Shown: piece after piece, positions 10,885 to 21,897 of the stretch | Layout: each line of letters begins with the position of its first letter | Position numbering within the stretch: position 1 is the first letter of the stretch | Source of the DNA: Symbiodinium natans | Taxonomy: Eukaryota > Sar > Dinophyceae > Suessiales > Symbiodiniaceae | Reading direction: 5' to 3' | Assembly (NCBI GenBank): GCA_905221605.1 | Contig: CAJNDS010002618.1 | Coordinates: 1-64,000, forward strand | DNA length: 64,000 nt | Notes under the pieces: model-generated | Told to the model about the DNA's origin: nothing | The model's input: the letters and a program-made list of their open reading frames with translations, nothing else | Database searches by the model: none | Position numbers and translations under genes: made by a program

Positions 10885-11261
10885 CTAGGGAGGCTTTACT
10901 TTATAGGTTCCACGGAAGGGCATATGATGTTCTTCAGTAGATGCTCTCTGTGCAGGGTTGCAGCCACTGCTGCAACCCCCCCCCCCCTGAATTCTGCCGA
11001 GCATCTGGATCTGCATGCCCGACGTGGAGGGCGAGGTGGAGGGTGGCTCGAGCCCTGGTGGAGGACGAATGTTTCCCAGCGCCGGGGTCACGGAACTTGT
11101 GGGGGTTTGGACAGAGTCCTCCTCCTCCTCGTCCTCATCCTTGGACTTGCGCTGCCACTTGCAATAGTGGCAGTTGGGACAGTTCGCACCATCCCGGCAT
11201 CCGCGCTTGCGCCAGACGTACTTGCAGGCGTTGGCGCAGGTGTAGGGATGTCCCACGGATC
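10885..11261 (-). CDS. CCCH zinc-finger protein (intronless finger)
   Basis: One exon starts after a strong acceptor (ccttctccgcag) at 11261 and reads GSVGHPYTCANACKYVWRK, then RGCRDGANCPNCHYCKWQRK, giving C-x3-C-x8-C-x5-C-x3-H. An acidic run (DEDEEEED) and a Ser/Pro/Thr-rich tail containing PPPGLEPP follow. The frame runs to TAG at about 10885, passing a G run near 10980, so the true end may be a donor before that. The expected role is RNA binding by the CCCH finger. Unlike its two neighbours it has no intron between the second and third Cys of the finger. No start codon is assigned; the N-terminal exon is not identified. Confidence 0.75.
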
Positions 11262-11569
11262 CTGCGGAGAAGGGCTGAGCTTCCTGCACCTGCCTTGGAT
11301 GTGGCGCAGAATTTTTCTCGACCCAGCTCACCACATGTCATGCCCAGTCTGATAACCCTAAACCCTGAACCCTAAACCAATGATACCTTCGTGCCCTGAG
11401 AGGCCTTGCCAGCCAAGCGGCACTGTCTCCACGCTTTCAGCCGGCTTGGGGTCCTCCTTCTCTCCTTTCAGGGTGCATATTAGGGCATTTCGAAGTGGGG
11501 ATATACAAGTAGGGTTCACTGTAGCCGTATCAGCTAACCAACCTTTCCTTCCCCTTTATTCAGGTGCCT

Positions 11570-11612
11570 GCGTGTCTGTATATATATATATGTACATACA
11601 TACATATATACA
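11570..11612. repeat. TA/CATA microsatellite
   Basis: Runs of TATATA and TACATA in non-coding sequence between two CCCH units. Confidence 0.85.
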
Positions 11613-11762
11613 GCCCCATTCATGAGCAGCATGACAGATGCAGGTTTTGATTCTGAAGGCAGGATGCTCGGATTCTGGAGAAGCAACCGAAACCAGACAG
11701 CGCACACGCACAAGTGCAGCGAGTATATTGAGATATGGATAGGGCCATCAATGAATAAACTT

Positions 11763-12140
11763 CTATATGTATGTGCATCTACACACTTCCTCGGCACCTC
11801 TGTTAAGGCTATGTAACAGTAGTTGGCGATATAGCCCGACAATGGACCAACATCGAAGTCCTGCAGGCACACGGCTCCAGAAGCACTCATGGCATTTCGT
11901 GCATTGCGAGCCATCGCGGCAGCCACCTCCAATCATTCTTCGACACTGACTGTGCGGCGACGCGCGAATGCTTTCAAGGCCCCAGACTCTGTCCCTTCTC
12001 CCGTCACCCCTCGATTCGAAAGGAGGCTCTTTTCAACTATACTACAGGCACAAGCATCAAAAAAGAGTGTAGAACAGCTCGTGGCAGCCTTTGCGCTTGA
12101 CATACTTGCAAGCTTCGGCGCACGAGAAGGGATGACCCAC
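11763..12140 (-). CDS. CCCH zinc-finger protein, two exons
   Basis: Exon 12140-12089 follows CACAAAG and reads VGHPFSCAEACKYVKRK, ending AAA-G before a GC donor. Exon 11926-11763 follows TTGGAG and reads GGCRDGSQCTKCHECFWSR, then a non-conserved tail to TAG. In phase they complete C-x3-C-x8-C-x5-C-x3-H, the same finger as in the units at 11.2 and 9.8 kb. The intron (12088-11927) is about 160 bases and GC-AG, at the same codon and phase as the 967-base intron of the 8.8-9.8 kb gene. The second exon may end earlier at a donor, because its tail after CFWSR looks less constrained. Expected function: RNA binding. Confidence 0.7.
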
Positions 12141-12189
12141 CTTTGTGCATGGGGAATGGCGAATGATGGTTCAGGAGTTCAAGGGTTTT

Positions 12190-12660
12190 GAGTTTGGAGA
12201 TGCGTGGAGTGCAGGGCTCAATAGTCGGGAGGGCGCCCTGAACCCCTAGTTAAACCCCTAAGCCCTTCAGCCCCACAACCGGATAAGAGCCGAGAGGCAG
12301 AGCCGACGGACACGACATGTCCCGAGGGCCCCGTTGGCGCGGCAGGCGCTTTGGTCTCCTCTCGCGGAGAGTGTGCTCTCGGTTTGAAAGGGGTTTAAGA
12401 GTTGATAAAGGGTTTAGTCGGGTTTAGTCTCGAGGGCAAGGCAAGAGTCTCCAACAGCCCTAGAGGACATGGTTGAAGTGCTCCACACACACCTCCGCCT
12501 GAAGCCATAGAACAGTGGCGCAACACATGCTGTCGGGATCAAAGGGTTCGAAGGGAGCGCACTGCCTCATTGAGTCGGGTTTCGGGTTTAGGGGAATCCT
12601 ATGCATGTAGGGCCTGGGGGGTTTGAGGCCCAGCTCAGGAGGCCCACACCCTGCTCTTCT
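12190..12660. other. Intergenic, no supported gene
   Basis: Short GGGTTTAG-type remnants near 12385-12425 and 12570-12590; nothing else recognised. Confidence 0.5.
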
Positions 12661-12667
12661 TAGTGGT

Positions 12668-12763
12668 GGTTAGTAGGGAATGGGGGAATGAGGTACCCTA
12701 CGCGCCCTGTATAGTCCCTTACAGGGTATATACAGGCCCTAATTCTCTCATTCCCTGCTAGCC
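12668..12763. mobile_element. Foldback element, family C
   Basis: Termini GGTTAGTAGGGAATG and CATTCCCTGCTAGCC are inverted repeats with 13 of 15 positions matching. The interior carries GGGGGAATGAGGTACC. Confidence 0.55.
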
Positions 12764-12889
12764 AACAGTAAGTCTTTTGCCCGCCACCACGAGAGACCAC
12801 GACCGGCAGTCCTTCTGGGGCCTCGGCACACTGTGAGGTGCTGGAGGCGGCAGGAGGCCTGCATGGCAACGGCCGGAGGTCCGATGTGG

Positions 12890-12990
12890 AGGTTTACGAT
12901 GATGGGGGTACCAGACTGGGGTCCTTGTTACAAGGGGATCCTACTATTTGAGGGTCTATATTAGGGCCCCCCCCTATTTTCGTGAACCCC
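12890..12990. mobile_element. MITE-like element, family B copy 1
   Basis: Left end GGTTTACGATGAT pairs with right end ATTTTCGTGAACC. The interior ACAAGGGGATCCTACTATTT is the reverse complement of the conserved core in the copies at 48.5, 54.6 and 62.6 kb. Confidence 0.75.
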
Positions 12991-15010
12991 CACAGAGCCA
13001 TTCATCAGGCAGACAAAACCCCGCAAATTTAAATTGTGACCCTGTTTTGTTTTCTGAAAGTTGAACATTAGATCGCCGGGCTTTAGGGTTCTGGGCTCAT
13101 GGCCTCTATCCACCCTTGGCTTCAGGGTTCAGGGCTTACTCTTTAGGGTTTAGGGTTGAGCGGGGTGGATCCTCTTTCATTTTAGAGCAGGCTTGGTCCG
13201 GTCTCAGGGTTCCTCCTGGGACACCCAAAGGGCAAAGGACGATTTCTGAGTGATTTTTCGGGTGGGAACCTGGCCACATAAGAAACGCTTCAACTCAGAG
13301 CCAAGATCGGCGCCTGCATCCTGGGCAGGAGCCTCGTGAGCAGGGCGCCGGAATGAGTTAACGGTGGGCTGGGCTAGGGCTTCGGGACCTGAGGTAGCCA
13401 CTAGCCTTTCTAGCCTTCTTCTTCTCAATTTTCTTGCACTGTGTAGGGTCATGAAGACGGCATGTCAGAGAGCGCCATGTGCTTGGGCATGATAGCTGGA
13501 GCGCGAAAGCACGCCCACTGTCAGCGACAAGTTGACCGTACCAGCACACCAGCGCCTATGGCAACTCACTGCCTATTGCCCGCACCAGCATAGTAGTTCA
13601 GGATACAGCATACGGGCTACTGCGAGGACTGCTGGAGGGATGAGAAGGACCTTGTATACAGGAACCCGGCTTGAAAACAACCCCCCCTTAGATATGAACC
13701 ACAAAGTCACCCGTCAAGAGCTGTGGACCTAAGGATGTCGGCGCTTCTAGAAATTTCCCAGTCCGAGGTCGCTTTTTGGGGGGGAAGAGGCCCACATCTC
13801 CGGGCCTCAGCCCGAGACCCGAAACCTCGAATTACAGGACAGGGCCCGGCAAAAGCAGTAGGTAATCCAAACACCTACACTTCTGGCTCAAAAACCATCC
13901 ATTTGAATTCTGATCCCAAATTCCTTGGGGCTTCAAGTAACCCCGTACCACGAAGCATGTATAACTTACAGCCTGTTCTGTTTTCAGGACATCTGCGGGG
14001 AAGTGCCTTGAGATCGATGGCCAGTCCGGGCGGAGGAAGCTGAACCACTCCTGCGGTGGGGGAAGTTGGTTTCTTCGTTGTAACAGGGTTTAGGGTTTAG
14101 GGTTTAGGGTTTAGGGAGGGGACTTCAGGGATGTTGGTGGGATGCTTGAAACTAAGCAAGCCCTATAAGCCCTTGGCTCCGGGGCGAACAGAGTCAGAGT
14201 GGCTTCGGCTGTGCATCACAGGTTGCCCAAGGCCCTAGACCCTAAACCCGCAAGGCCAGAGGTCTCAACGCTCAAGGGGTCCTGACTCAAAGAAGGATGG
14301 AAACATCGGTTCCTCCACCTGAACGCGGACACATGGTTGGGGGGGAGGGGCGAGAAGTAGGAATGACTGGCCTAAGTGGCCAAACCACGTACACGATCAC
14401 AGCACGAAACCTAGCAACCATGAAAGCGCAACTGCTGAGAGCTTGCCAGAGCAGACCTGCAATGCGCTGCCTCTCCATGCAGCTCGAAGTAAGCAAGCTG
14501 TTTCACCTAAGAACCTTAAGGTTTTTGTGCTCAGCAAGGCATAGAAACGACGCCTTGAAATCTACCCGCCCAGGCCCTGCCTGACCAAAGTTGAAGCCGG
14601 TCTTGGCAGGTTGCACGTACAGCGGTGCCGCGGCCAACTGAGCAACATGCAGGCATTTGGAGTAATGTCATCGCTTGTTTTTTACCTGGATGGTGGCCAC
14701 ACGTGGCACACAAATGAAAAGTAAAGAGGAGAGACTCAGGAAGCTGCATGAAGTACGACCGCTTATCGTCCCTGTGCGCCACAGCACAGCTGCAACAGTT
14801 TTCCAACGCAAAGCCCTTCGGACCCGACCTTGTCCTCATTCACTTTGGTCTGGCACAGGAGGAGGTTCAGAGCACTTGAGTATGTCGCTTCGGGTTTCGG
14901 ATTCAAGGTTTTTGGCCCATGAGCACAGACGCCCGACGTGCACACCACGCACCTCTCTCCTGACCGGCGCTGACATGGTACGACACTGTACATATGTGCA
15001 CCGGCTGCAG
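12991..15010. other. Mostly non-coding; no recognised gene
   Basis: Includes a TTTAGGG tract at about 14085-14117 and shorter ones near 13085 and 13145. Minus-strand open segments at 13452-13204 and 14839-14680 have fair composition but no domain and no convincing splice model. Confidence 0.4.
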
Positions 15011-15014
15011 TGGC

Positions 15015-15364
15015 CTGAAGCTTCATGAGCTTCTCGCGCAGATTGGCCATGTCCGCGAAAAGCGCATGATCCGTTGGTGTCTTGGAACCTGGGGACATCC
15101 CCACTGGATGCTCTCGATGGAAACAAGGTCAGCTCAGAAGTCGGGCCTTCCCTGGACCAAACCCCTATTCGAAGGCAGGCTATAAGGTGATGCGTTGCCG
15201 TGAAACCGCACCCTGGGCCTGGAGCTCCCAAAGCATGCTGAGACCCTTCTGACTCCCCATTAAGCGAGGAGCCATCGGTCTGAGTCATCTCAAGTCCAAA
15301 GGGGTACAAACCATCGAGCATCGCAGGCGGGGTTGGAGTCCGGCATCCAGATGGCAGGGTGTAC
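15015..15364 (-). CDS. Two exons of an unknown gene
   Basis: Exon 15364 to about 15180 follows a TGCCAAG acceptor and reads YTLPSGCRTPTPPAMLDGLY, then a Met/Glu/Gly/Ser-rich stretch. Exon 15088-15015 follows TCCCCAG and reads SKTPTDHALFADMANLREKL then MKLQ, an amphipathic helix that could form a short coiled coil; it ends CAG before a GC donor. Both have GC-rich third codon positions and lie on the same strand as neighbouring genes. The end of the first exon, the link between the two and the rest of the gene are not resolved. I do not recognise the family. Confidence 0.45.
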
Positions 15365-15384
15365 CTTGGCAGATACATATGTCT

Positions 15385-15455
15385 ATATATACACACACAC
15401 ACACCGCATATTATTATGTATATATACACACATATATATATATATATATCCATAC
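15385..15455. repeat. TA/CA microsatellites
   Basis: (CA)n and (TA)n runs in non-coding DNA. Confidence 0.9.
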
Positions 15456-15464
15456 ACAAGAAGC

Positions 15465-17640
15465 CTGACCTGTCATGATTGTCATGAACACCCCTTTCCT
15501 CTATCCACCCCCCCCCCCTGTCTTTCTCCGCTATGAACTGCGGTGCTTCTGCAAAAGCGATCCGGCCGAGGCGGGCCGTGCAGCGTTAAATTATGTGTAA
15601 TATGTATCTGTGCAGCAATGGGCACGGCCTGCTCGGAGGGTCTAGGGTTTGGACATTTAGGGTGTGGACCCTGATCTCATGGAGGGCGAGGGAAACGGAA
15701 AATCGTCTGCCGAAAGGTGGGGGTGGGGGGGGGCGGGGGGTGGGGGAGGGGGTGTGATCTACATCCCACCTACTTCAATTAAGATTTCAGGGTAACACAA
15801 AAAAAAAACTTCCCTGAAAGGAGAGTGCAGAAGGGGTCATACGGGCTGAAGCAATAAGCTAACATTGCAGCCAGACTTAGTAACCTGGCACTTGCAGGCT
15901 GCAGGTCCGCCGAGATGCTGGACTCCCCCTTGCATCGCAATGAACGACATGGCACCGACGAAAACGGAGTGTTCGCTTGGGGCAGTTATTTGCCTTGAGC
16001 AACGAGAATCTGAGGCAGCGCGCCAACATGCAAACAGGAGGCCAGTGGCACTCCCAGGCCCTGATCAGCCCTGAGCATCCCAGATCATTCTGGAGCACCG
16101 CTCCTTCCATAGCCTCTGTGGTTCTAAACGTCCCCGGCCCGGCTCATGATGTCACCAGGAGGGCCAAACTGTTGACAATGGTCTGCAATGCGCTGCACGT
16201 CGATGCTCGCAAATCTGCTGGAAGCAGTCTACTGCCGATATCACGTGTCATCAGGGCTGCTTTCAACTGGGAGAGCTTCTACAATATTACGCAAGCGCGC
16301 CTTAACCCCCGTTTCGCTCTCAAAAACAGAAGCGCCCTTGCCTGCCGCACCGCATGCCATACCAGCTGCGTCGAGACGTGCGGGAGCTTGTGGATGGCTG
16401 GTTCATGGCAGGGTTTAGATGGTGAGGTTTAAGAAGGTTGAGGGTTTAGAGGCTGGGAATATGATTAGGAGTCTGATGGAGTACTGAAGGGGCAGGGTTT
16501 ATAGTGATACTTGCTCTCCGCGCGAGGGCATTGTCCTCCATCAAGGCAGCTGTGATGTTACCATTCTCAACTTCATGCTTGGACTAAGCTGAGCCAAACT
16601 GCGCAAAGTATGCAGAAGTCAAAAAAATGGCAAACCCCGAACTAACCCACCCGATCAAAAAGGCAGGAAGTTCAAGTCCAGGGAAAGGCATAAAGCGTCC
16701 TAACTATGGGGACTTGGAACTTGAGGGGGTTTGAGGTGCACGTTCAAAAGGAAGTCCCTTGACTATCGCTGGGATCCACATTCTCTGAGATGCTCCGAGA
16801 GCAACTGGCTGGGGACTTGGCTTCCCTGTAACCGGTCATTAAAACTCACCTTTCATCTTGCCGCGGGCAGTCTCTTGAGAGCTCATCACTTTGTGAGGCC
16901 ACTGTCAGGGAGCTGCCAGCAACGCTTGAGGATAGCCCGCCCGCCTAGCATCGTGCTGAGCCTACATGACGCTGGACCTTTGCATCAAGGGAACCCTAAG
17001 CCCAAAAACCCTAAACCCTAAACCCTAACCGCCCCGCTTATGGTGCCAGCCGAAAACTGGCTCGTCGACCAATACCAGCAGCTCGCGCTTTGATGTCTGC
17101 CTTGCATCGGAGGACCCTGCTCCATAAACCCTAGAAAGGACAATATCTCGAAGAGGGTGGGTCAAGGACACACAGTAGCTGAGTGCTCTGAAGAACTCTG
17201 CGAGAAGACCTCCGAAGCTCCGCAACTCGAAAACGGAACGGTGGAACAAACGCGTGCATCAACCCTACAAAGAGTGACCGGCGAGTCGGGGAAATGAGTC
17301 GAAAACAGGATGGGCCGAGTCCGAAACCCAAAAAGCCGAGTAAGAAAGCAAAGTGCACAAGTCAGCACACAAACAGTGCGAGTCAGAAAAACAGCGGGAA
17401 AAGAGTAATAAAGCTTGCTCAAACCTTGAAAAACCCTTTGACAGCCCTGAAGCCTTGAATGCACCTTGCAGCCCTACCCTATAGAACCTTGAAGTCGTGT
17501 CTGAAGCATGAGCGCATGACATCATAGGTCCGAATCTAAACCCTGAAAGCCTTGCAGGCCAAACGGAAACCCTAAACACCGAACCCTGAACCCAAAAAGC
17601 TACCCTAGCACATCCGAGATAGACTTTCAGGACTTCCGGG
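15465..17640. other. No supported gene; G-rich and telomere-like tracts
   Basis: Contains a G-rich run at about 15716-15752 and CCCTAAA tracts near 17000-17030. Overlapping open frames on both strands at 15977-16432 and 17025-17579 could not be resolved and show no domain. Confidence 0.4.
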
Positions 17641-17644
17641 GGTT

Positions 17645-17745
17645 TTCTTTTTGGTCCCTAAACCCCAAAGCCCTAAAACCCTAAAACCCTAAAACCCTAA
17701 GACCCTATCATCCCTGCAACCCTCAAACCCTAAGACTCTATCACA
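17645..17745. repeat. Degenerate CCCTAAAA tract
   Basis: Runs of AACCCTAAAACCCTAA-like octamers with substitutions. Confidence 0.8.
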
Positions 17746-17838
17746 CCCTGAAGTCTCCCCAAGCACTCTCCTGGTCTGATATGGGGGTTTCCGAAAATAG
17801 GGGTACCCTTTTTGGGGGGGTCCCTTGAACGGGCTTCT

Positions 17839-17950
17839 TTGGTATGTTCCCCCTTATACTAACAGTCCTTGACCGGGATTATCATAAGGGCCATAGGGGG
17901 GGTACTATAATCCCTACTAAGGGCTGTTTGTACAAGGGGGAGCACCCCAA
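17839..17950. mobile_element. Foldback element, family A copy 2
   Basis: The left arm begins TTGGTATGTTCCCCCTTATA and is followed by CTAACAGTCCTT. The right arm, reverse complemented, begins TTGGGGTGCTCCCCCTTGTA and continues with CAAACAGCCCTT. The arms of about 33 bases pair over most positions. The loop contains GGGATTATCATAAGGGCC and GGGGGTACTATAATCCC, shared with the 30.5 kb copy. Confidence 0.75.
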
Positions 17951-18660
17951 GGGATTCTAGTCTTTTTTATGCAGAAAAAAAGTACCTTCGCCTCGCCCTG
18001 TTGCGCGCCGTCGGTGAACGCCTTCCTGGGGTTAAGGGGTGAAGGGGTCAAGGGGTCCAGGGGTTCAGGGAAGCTTAGGGAAGTCTAGGGGCTTATTTAG
18101 GGTTTGGGTTGTTCCTCCTCGTAGTCACAACGGGCGGTTCCTATTCTTGTACCTTTATCCCTTGACGGCTATGGTCGGGCTTGGGGACTGAAATGTGCTG
18201 GTGAGCTTGAGGGCGGCTAGGAGGGGGGGGGAGGCTTTGGGGGTAATTTCGGGCTTCGATTCGATTCGCTTTCACTATGCCGCTGCCTCATCCTCAAGGC
18301 ATCCACCTCGTCGTGGAGCCTCAGGCACGTTTGACTGGTGGTGCTGGCCCGTCACAATCATCACTTCTGCTTTCATCGTGGCAGTGCGCACACACGCACA
18401 CGCACTCGTGCTCACACTCACAGCCGCAACGCTCAACAATGACAGAAAGCAGAGGATCTCACATCAGGCTACCAGAGTGGCGACTTGAACATGGAACACA
18501 AAAAGCGGCGGTGCTGGCACCTACTGCTTTCTTCAGCCTGGCAACACTGATCGATTTCGCCCGAGCGCATTCTCGGACTGGTACTCCAGGAGGCACCTGG
18601 CCGAGAACAGGAAAATTTCGAGCTGATTCTAGCCCATAGCCAGCGTAGCTTGCACATTCT
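17951..18660. other. No confidently supported gene
   Basis: Telomere-like remnants at 18030-18110. A minus-strand open stretch at about 18640-18470 could be a further exon of the EF-hand gene to its right but has no recognised motif. Confidence 0.35.
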
Positions 18661-18662
18661 TT

Positions 18663-18863
18663 TCATGGGAAAGTTACGCTCTGAACTTGGGCCGTGTAGG
18701 AGGTGGCGATATCAAGTCTGTTGTCGCGCAGCATTGCAAGAAAGGGACCCGGCTCGTCCTCAACCCCAACGTGTGAAGACCCGAATCCGAACACCCGGCG
18801 GGGTCGCTCCGCTTGGCGGAAGAACTCCAGGAATTCATCCCACTCAGTGCTCCCGCTGCCATC
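18663..18863 (-). CDS. EF-hand protein, exon with half a calcium loop
   Basis: The exon follows GAGCCAG at 18863 and opens with DGSGSTEWDEFLEFFRQAE. This is positions 3-12 of a canonical EF-hand loop (Asp3, Ser5, Gly6, Thr8, Glu12) followed by the second helix with its typical hydrophobic spacing. The first residues of the loop must come from the preceding exon, which I could not place; the 160 bases to the right contain a possible short exon (MIKMSYTGLPAALGM). The frame continues through VFGFGSSHVGVEDEPGPFLA and reaches TGA at 18663. Family knowledge suggests calcium sensing. It lies about 180 bases downstream of the 284-residue gene on the same strand. Confidence 0.55.
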   Translation of the reverse strand, partial: DGSGSTEWDEFLEFFRQAERPRRVFGFGSSHVGVEDEPGPFLAMLRDNRLDIATSYTAQVQSVTFP

Positions 18864-19045
18864 CTGGCTCACAGAGAGCAGAATCTAGCAGCTAGAAGCG
18901 TAAATTACCATGCCCAGCGCTGCCGGAAGACCTGTGTAACTCATCTTAATCATCTCTGCTGAAACGACCTTTTCCTTCCAAAGCCGAAGCGAGGTGTCTG
19001 GTCAACCCGGCCGAAAGCCTCCGCTGAGCAGCTTCGTTAGCGACC

Positions 19046-19900
19046 TCAGGCGCCTCCATGCATGGCCGCGTAGAGAGGGTTGACGGTCCAGACAATGGTC
19101 GAGTCGCAGGGTGTTTGTTGGTTTGGGTCGCAGGAGCCCAGGTCTGCCCGTAGCTGAGCTTCATCCACTGCGTCGACGCTCGTTTGAAGCTCCGCGCACT
19201 CCATCTTCTTAAGAGCCGTGCGCTTCTTCTGGGCAAACCGCTTCAGGAGCATGCCAACAGTCACGATGATGGGAGCAGCTGTACCCAAGGTCGCGATAGC
19301 ACCCACAAGGCCGGCGATGCCAATAGCAGTGCTGGCAATAAGGACTTTTCGGTTGAACATGTTGAGCTCAAGCAGGCACAAGGCCTCGGCCTCCCCTCCT
19401 CTGTCCTGCCTGGCTCGTGCCTCTTGAAGTTGCCTTTTCAGCGCATTCCTGTCCAGGTGACTGTTCGCCGCGCTCTGTAGAGTGAGGATAACTCCGACAG
19501 GTGAGGCTTCAGCGACTGCTTCGGCCACGTCGCCCACGACCGCGCCGACCAGAGATGCACCACTTTTCGCAAGGCCAACCCAGTCGCCAACCTTTGTCGC
19601 CCTGTCGCGTGGTGATGTGGTGATGGTCCCTGACTCCACAGCATCGCTGTTGCACTCCACTTCGGGTTCATAAGTGGAATGAAGGTCAGCATTGAGTGGA
19701 TTCATCACCCAATCGAGATCGTCCGTCGGACGTGGTGAACCACACGTGACCCTCAGCGTGGCTTGGAGCGCGCTGTCCTCCTTGTGCCCGGCCTCAAGCT
19801 CATCTTCGAAGTCCGTTTCAGCACGCATCGAACACAACGGCAGCATCTGGCATGAGATGATCAGGTAGATGTAGAAAGTGGATGTCCACGTTTTGGCCAT
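19046..19900 (-). CDS. Predicted secreted or membrane protein, 284 residues, unknown family
   Basis: A single open frame starts at ATG 19900 and stops with TGA at 19046. The N-terminus TFYIYLIISCQMLPLCSMRA looks like a signal peptide (cleavage plausible near residue 27). Acidic sequence follows. There are two long Gly/Ala/Val-rich hydrophobic stretches, at about residues 112-145 and 192-224; the second (IGIAGLVGAIATLGTAAPII) could span a membrane. A basic Gln/Arg/Lys segment lies between and after them. A short motif occurs twice, DWVMNPLNADLHS at about 63-75 and WTVNPLYAAMHGG at the C-terminus. The start lies only 123 bases after the stop of the previous gene on the same strand. I do not recognise the family; the Gly/Ala-rich helices resemble those of many small membrane-inserting proteins, which is not enough to name a function. 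Confidence 0.65.
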   Translation of the reverse strand: MAKTWTSTFYIYLIISCQMLPLCSMRAETDFEDELEAGHKEDSALQATLRVTCGSPRPTDDLDWVMNPLNADLHSTYEPEVECNSDAVESGTITTSPRDRATKVGDWVGLAKSGASLVGAVVGDVAEAVAEASPVGVILTLQSAANSHLDRNALKRQLQEARARQDRGGEAEALCLLELNMFNRKVLIASTAIGIAGLVGAIATLGTAAPIIVTVGMLLKRFAQKKRTALKKMECAELQTSVDAVDEAQLRADLGSCDPNQQTPCDSTIVWTVNPLYAAMHGGA

Positions 19901-20023
19901 AACTGGATCCGCAGCGGACGATGGGATGTAACAGAAAACAAAGGGCTATTTTATCGCAAACTTTGAGCCGGCTTTGAAAGGCCGTCCCACGTGCACGACT
20001 CTTGCCTGCCCCCGGACAATGGT

Positions 20024-21101
20024 TCAACTCGTTCTCAGCATTCGGGTCTTCTTGGCATGCTCCGCAGACTCTGGCAGCATCTGGCGGTCCTTGTCGGCAT
20101 CTTTCAAAATCTTCAAGATCTTGTGAATGAGGGCCTCTGGAACAAGTGACAGATAACATGGGCCTCATGGTCGCGACGCGACTACATGGAGGCAGCTAGG
20201 ATTTAGGCGGGCTGTTCAAGAATCAGGGTTTCCATTTGGATGGCCTTCTTGCTGGACACCCTAGCCAGGGCCAAGTCCCATTTTTGTTGGCTTAAAGCCC
20301 GTAAGCCTTCCGCATGGCCCGTCGGTTCGCCGTCTCATCCTCCGTCTCGGGCAGGTGCAGGCCGGCAGTAAACCTTGCATGCTTGTCAAGCGTCAAGCGT
20401 TAGCGCGGCAAGACGAGGGCATGCACCTGTTTGCACCCTCATCCCCTTGCATAGCCTATAGATGTTCCAGGCAAATTCGCCTAAGAACCGAAACCCTGAA
20501 ACCTGGAAGCCACTACCGATAGGCCGTCAAGTTCCCAAGCCCTAAAGTCCGAACCTTGAGCCCTAAAGCCCCGTCGGAGCTGCCTCTTCAAGACGCCAGA
20601 GAGCTCCTTGGGGTCAAGAGGGCTTAATGGGCTCTCGGAGATGGCGCGACAACCAGGCTTTAGGCGTTAAAGGGCCTTTAGGGCTCAGGGCTTACCCACC
20701 ACCAAAAAACCACAATACCCGGCCCATTCCCGTTTATAGAGGGTGAGTGAAAAACCCCGAAATACTTGGGGGGAGCGAGTGCAACATTAAGGTATTCTGC
20801 GTCCAAAAGCCCCGCCCACACAGCGCTTGTCATCTCGCAGCTTCTGACGATGGTCTGACGCGGTCAGTTCTCGGAATGAGTGTCCCTTTTCGGGGTATCG
20901 GAGGCCGCAACTTTCATGCTGGCCGTCTGATGCTCTTATCTTATGCGTTCGGTTTGCGCCGGCCGGCTCTGTGCGGGTTGTCGGCGCGAAGCAAAATCGA
21001 CAGAGTCATGCTCTTCCCTGCCAAGCGGGCCAGAGCTGGCGGATGCAATGATTTCTCCCAGGTCATTGACGAAGTCCCCAATATCAAGTGTCTCTTCCTT
21101 C
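20024..21101 (-). CDS. Hypothetical protein, three exon segments
   Basis: The terminal exon 20134-20024 reads ALIHKILKILKDADKDRQML and continues PESAEHAKKTRMLRTS to TGA. The exon before it, 20373-20307, follows CATGCAAG and reads FTAGLHLPETEDETANRRAM then RK, ending at a GC donor. The two join in phase 0. A third segment starting at 21101 after a pyrimidine-rich acceptor (gtgcctacatgcag) reads KEETLDIGDFVNDLGEII and may be an upstream exon, although its 3' boundary and its link are uncertain. The product would be acidic, then strongly basic and helical at the C-terminus. No domain is recognised. Its stop is 123 bases before the ATG of the next gene, a tight spacing typical of a unidirectional array. 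Confidence 0.5.
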
Positions 21102-21227
21102 CTGCATGTAGGCACAAGACAGCTCAATCCCTCATCCACCAACCCAGCAAAAGGAAAAGGTCGCCCAGCAAAGACGTGCAAGGCTACCACTGGCAGCGGT
21201 GGCAATATTTCGTCACTTGCGAGAAGC

Positions 21228-21575
21228 ACCGGGGGTACTTTGCCCCGGACACACGCGGGAGCGGGCCCTTGTGCACCCAGAACTGCCAAGCTTCAAACCT
21301 TACTGACTTACAAAGTTTCAAACCTAGCTCCATCTACAGAATTGCCCAGCATTGCGCCGCCCCCACCCCGAGTGTCAAACATCAGTTGAAACCTTTGAGG
21401 CTGGACGCCTGCTGAGGCTGGACGCCTAACCCCTAATCCTGCAAACCCTCCTATCAATTGAAAACTGTTAAGGCTAGAGGTCTCCAAGCCCCAAACCCTC
21501 TAAACGCCAATGTCATGGAAACCTGAAGCTGGATGCAAAGACACAGGAGGCCTGGCTTTGGCTTCGGACCTCAAA
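21228..21575. repeat. Direct duplication, copy 1
   Basis: Shares long near-identical blocks with 21898-22390, for example the stretch starting GCGGGCCCTTGTGCACCCAG and that starting CATCTACAGAATTGCCCAGC. It ends in GGCCTGGCTTTGGCTTCGGA, also found at 22365. The minus strand of its first part overlaps the possible upstream end of the 21.1 kb exon region. Confidence 0.85.
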
Positions 21576-21897
21576 GGCTAGAGTTGACTACATCCCAGAG
21601 AGTAGCACAGGCAGAACGAGAGGTACCCTTGTTTGGTTTAAAGGAGCTTACAAGGGAACCTCATAAGATGAGCCAACTCTACTCGGTTGGTCCGACAATG
21701 CGTGTTGGAGACGCTTCCGCTCCGTGTTTCGAAGCGCACTGCATTGTGTACAGGGCCCTGGGCTTTGAAATTGGATGCCTCTTTCTCCTTTCATTTGTCC
21801 CCACCATAGGTATGTGCGGGTGCGGCAGCAGGGACTGTCGCCACTGCAAGATACTGGACACAAGGCAATGCACGAAGAGCCTCCATCATGCACGACC

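Noticed and set aside
20747-21415. 222-codon plus-strand open frame
   Set aside because: It crosses the direct duplication and overlaps a minus-strand segment with a better acceptor and codon bias.
21810-21870. Possible extra CCCH finger on the plus strand (CGCGSRDCRHCK)
   Set aside because: The Cys/His spacing does not match the finger of the three supported units and the segment lies between duplicated non-coding blocks.
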